Assembly (NCBI GenBank): GCA_021789355.1
Contig: JAJYJR010000381.1
Span: forward strand, 1 to 5,989
Direction: 5' to 3'
DNA length: 5,989 nt
DNA from: Chloroflexota bacterium
GTDB taxonomy: Bacteria; Chloroflexota; Limnocylindria; Limnocylindrales; CSP1-4
Every line of letters begins with the position of its first letter. The first letter of the stretch is position 1. Position numbers and translations under genes: made by a program. A model generated the notes under the pieces. The model worked only from the letters and a program-made list of their open reading frames with translations. It did no database searches and had not been told where the DNA came from. Below, piece by piece: positions 4,889 to 5,989 of this stretch.

Positions 4889-5989
4889 TCAGGTCCCGAT
4901 CCGGCCGGCTACCGAACCCCACACGTCGACCACCGGCCGGCCCCCGAGGTTCAGTTCGCGATACACGCGGTGCGGCGCCCCCACCACGAACAGGTCGGCC
5001 TCCGCCAGCACCTGCTCGAGCGGTGTCAGCTTGGGGTCGCGGACGTACGGGTCCGTGCAGAGCACTCGAGCGCCCTCCCAGGCCAGGAGCTTGCGCAGCT
5101 TGTAGCTCAGCGAGGCGCGCACGTCGTCGGACTCGGCCTTGAAGGCCATGCCGAGGATCCCCACCGTGCGGCCCCGCAGGTCGCCGTGGCGCGCCTTCAT
5201 CTGTCCTACCAGGAACGCTGGTAGGCCCTCGTTGATCTGCATCGCAGACTGGCCCATCGGGAAATGGTCGGCGGTGAACGCCGCCAGCTGCATCGTGTCC
5301 TTGAGCAGGCAGGGGCCCGCCGCGAAGCCGGGCCCGGGCAGGTCGGCCGCGCGCGGATAGTCATGCCGGATCGCGTCGAGCACCGCCTGGTAGTCGACCC
5401 CGGCCGACTCCGCGATCATGAAGAACTGGTTGGCGATGGCGAACTTCATGTAGCGCCACGTGTTGGTGAGGAGCTTGGCCAGTTCGGCCTCGCGGGCACC
5501 GGTTCGGATCACGTCCGCTCCGAGTTGCCGGAACAGCGCCTCGGCCCGGTCACCCGCGGCCGCGCCGTCCGCCCCCACGATCTGTGGCAGGGTGGTCAAC
5601 TCCTCGAGCGCGTGCCCCTCGGCGATGCGCTCCGGGCAGAACGCGACGTCCACGTGCAGCCCGTGGTCGGCCAGCGCCTTTGCCACGTACTCGCTGGTGC
5701 CCGGGTACACGGTGCTGCGCAGGACGATCAGCGCGCCGTCCCGGATGTGCGGTGCGATCTCCCCCAGGGCCCGCTCGAAGATGGTCATGGCCGGGTTGAA
5801 GAACTCGTCGATTGGCGTACCGATGATGATCACGACCACGTCGCTTCGACCCAGCATGGCCGGGTCGATGGAGAGCTCCAGGCGTCCCGCGTCGAGCATC
5901 TCGCGCAGCAGTGCCTCGGCCCCCGCCTCCAGGAACGGCACCTCGCCCCGGCCGATCCGCTCGAGTGTCGGGGCCGAGATGTCCTGGAT
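4889..5989 (-). CDS. Nucleotide-sugar dehydrogenase (UDP-glucose/GDP-mannose dehydrogenase family, WecC-like), 5' end cut by window edge
   Basis: Oxidises an NDP-sugar (UDP-glucose, UDP-ManNAc/GlcNAc or GDP-mannose) at C6 to the uronic acid in two NAD+-dependent steps. The visible 366 residues lack only the first 55 to 65, which carry the GxGxxG loop; the frame is open to base 5989, and the GTG at 5941 is internal. Seen: IIIGTPIDE (54-62), RSTVYPGTSE (91-100), FCPERIAEG (117-125) with the catalytic-site proline, glutamate and arginine, KLLTNTWRYMKFA (172-184) in the central helix domain with N176 and K182, GPGFAAGPCLLKDT (219-232) holding the catalytic cysteine C227, K230 and D231, and the C-terminal domain with GMAFKAESDDVR (280-291). 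The PGFAAGPC form and the TWRYMKFA helix fit the COG0677 (WecC-type) branch better than plain UDP-glucose dehydrogenases. The product would be a sugar acid for the envelope glycan. Exact substrate unknown. Confidence 0.94.
   Translation of the reverse strand: MQDISAPTLERIGRGEVPFLEAGAEALLREMLDAGRLELSIDPAMLGRSDVVVIIIGTPIDEFFNPAMTIFERALGEIAPHIRDGALIVLRSTVYPGTSEYVAKALADHGLHVDVAFCPERIAEGHALEELTTLPQIVGADGAAAGDRAEALFRQLGADVIRTGAREAELAKLLTNTWRYMKFAIANQFFMIAESAGVDYQAVLDAIRHDYPRAADLPGPGFAAGPCLLKDTMQLAAFTADHFPMGQSAMQINEGLPAFLVGQMKARHGDLRGRTVGILGMAFKAESDDVRASLSYKLRKLLAWEGARVLCTDPYVRDPKLTPLEQVLAEADLFVVGAPHRVYRELNLGGRPVVDVWGSVAGRIGT

Noticed and set aside
5939..5941. GTG as the start of the dehydrogenase
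   Set aside because: The frame remains open to the window edge, and the preceding 16 codons (IQDISAPTLERIGRGE) read as normal family sequence, so the start is outside the window.

Overview
This is a high-GC bacterial window (by eye well above 60% GC, third codon positions almost all G or C, GTG starts common). That fits Actinomycetota, Chloroflexota or another high-GC lineage; nothing here fixes the taxon. It is a stretch of a cell-envelope glycan (polysaccharide or glycolipid) locus. It holds six protein-coding genes, two of them cut by the window edges. I see no rRNA, tRNA, CRISPR array or mobile element.

Left block, minus strand (reading from 3158 down to 1): four genes sit head to tail in one apparent operon: an NAD-dependent sugar-nucleotide epimerase/dehydratase (2139-3158), a class I SAM methyltransferase (1486-2175), an eight-to-nine-pass membrane protein of the AglD/LPG_synthase_TM family (440-1489), and a family 2 glycosyltransferase (1-443, running off the left edge). 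The junctions are tight. The methyltransferase start lies 37 bases inside the epimerase gene behind a near-perfect Shine-Dalgarno sequence. The next two junctions are both 4-base GTGA overlaps, so the four products are probably made in coupled fashion.

Middle: a divergent intergenic region (about 3159-3445) separates this operon from a single plus-strand gene (3446-4840). That gene encodes a large polytopic membrane protein of no named family, with an acidic FNEDG motif in its first external loop and a two-cysteine C-terminal tail. It resembles GT-C type glycosyltransferases or related envelope-glycan membrane proteins in layout only.

Right: after a 48-base convergent gap holding a GC-rich hairpin, a minus-strand nucleotide-sugar dehydrogenase of the UglD/WecC type (4889-5989) runs off the right edge, missing only its N-terminal nucleotide-binding start.

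A working model (inference): the dehydrogenase and epimerase make activated sugars (probably an NDP-uronic acid or a relative), the methyltransferase may decorate a sugar or lipid intermediate, the GT2 enzyme may load a sugar onto a polyprenyl phosphate, and the membrane proteins may flip or use that lipid-linked sugar at the outer face of the membrane. The most interesting points are the split AglD-like pair (membrane domain and GT2 domain as overlapping genes), the uncharacterised membrane protein, and the altered SAM-binding motif in the methyltransferase.
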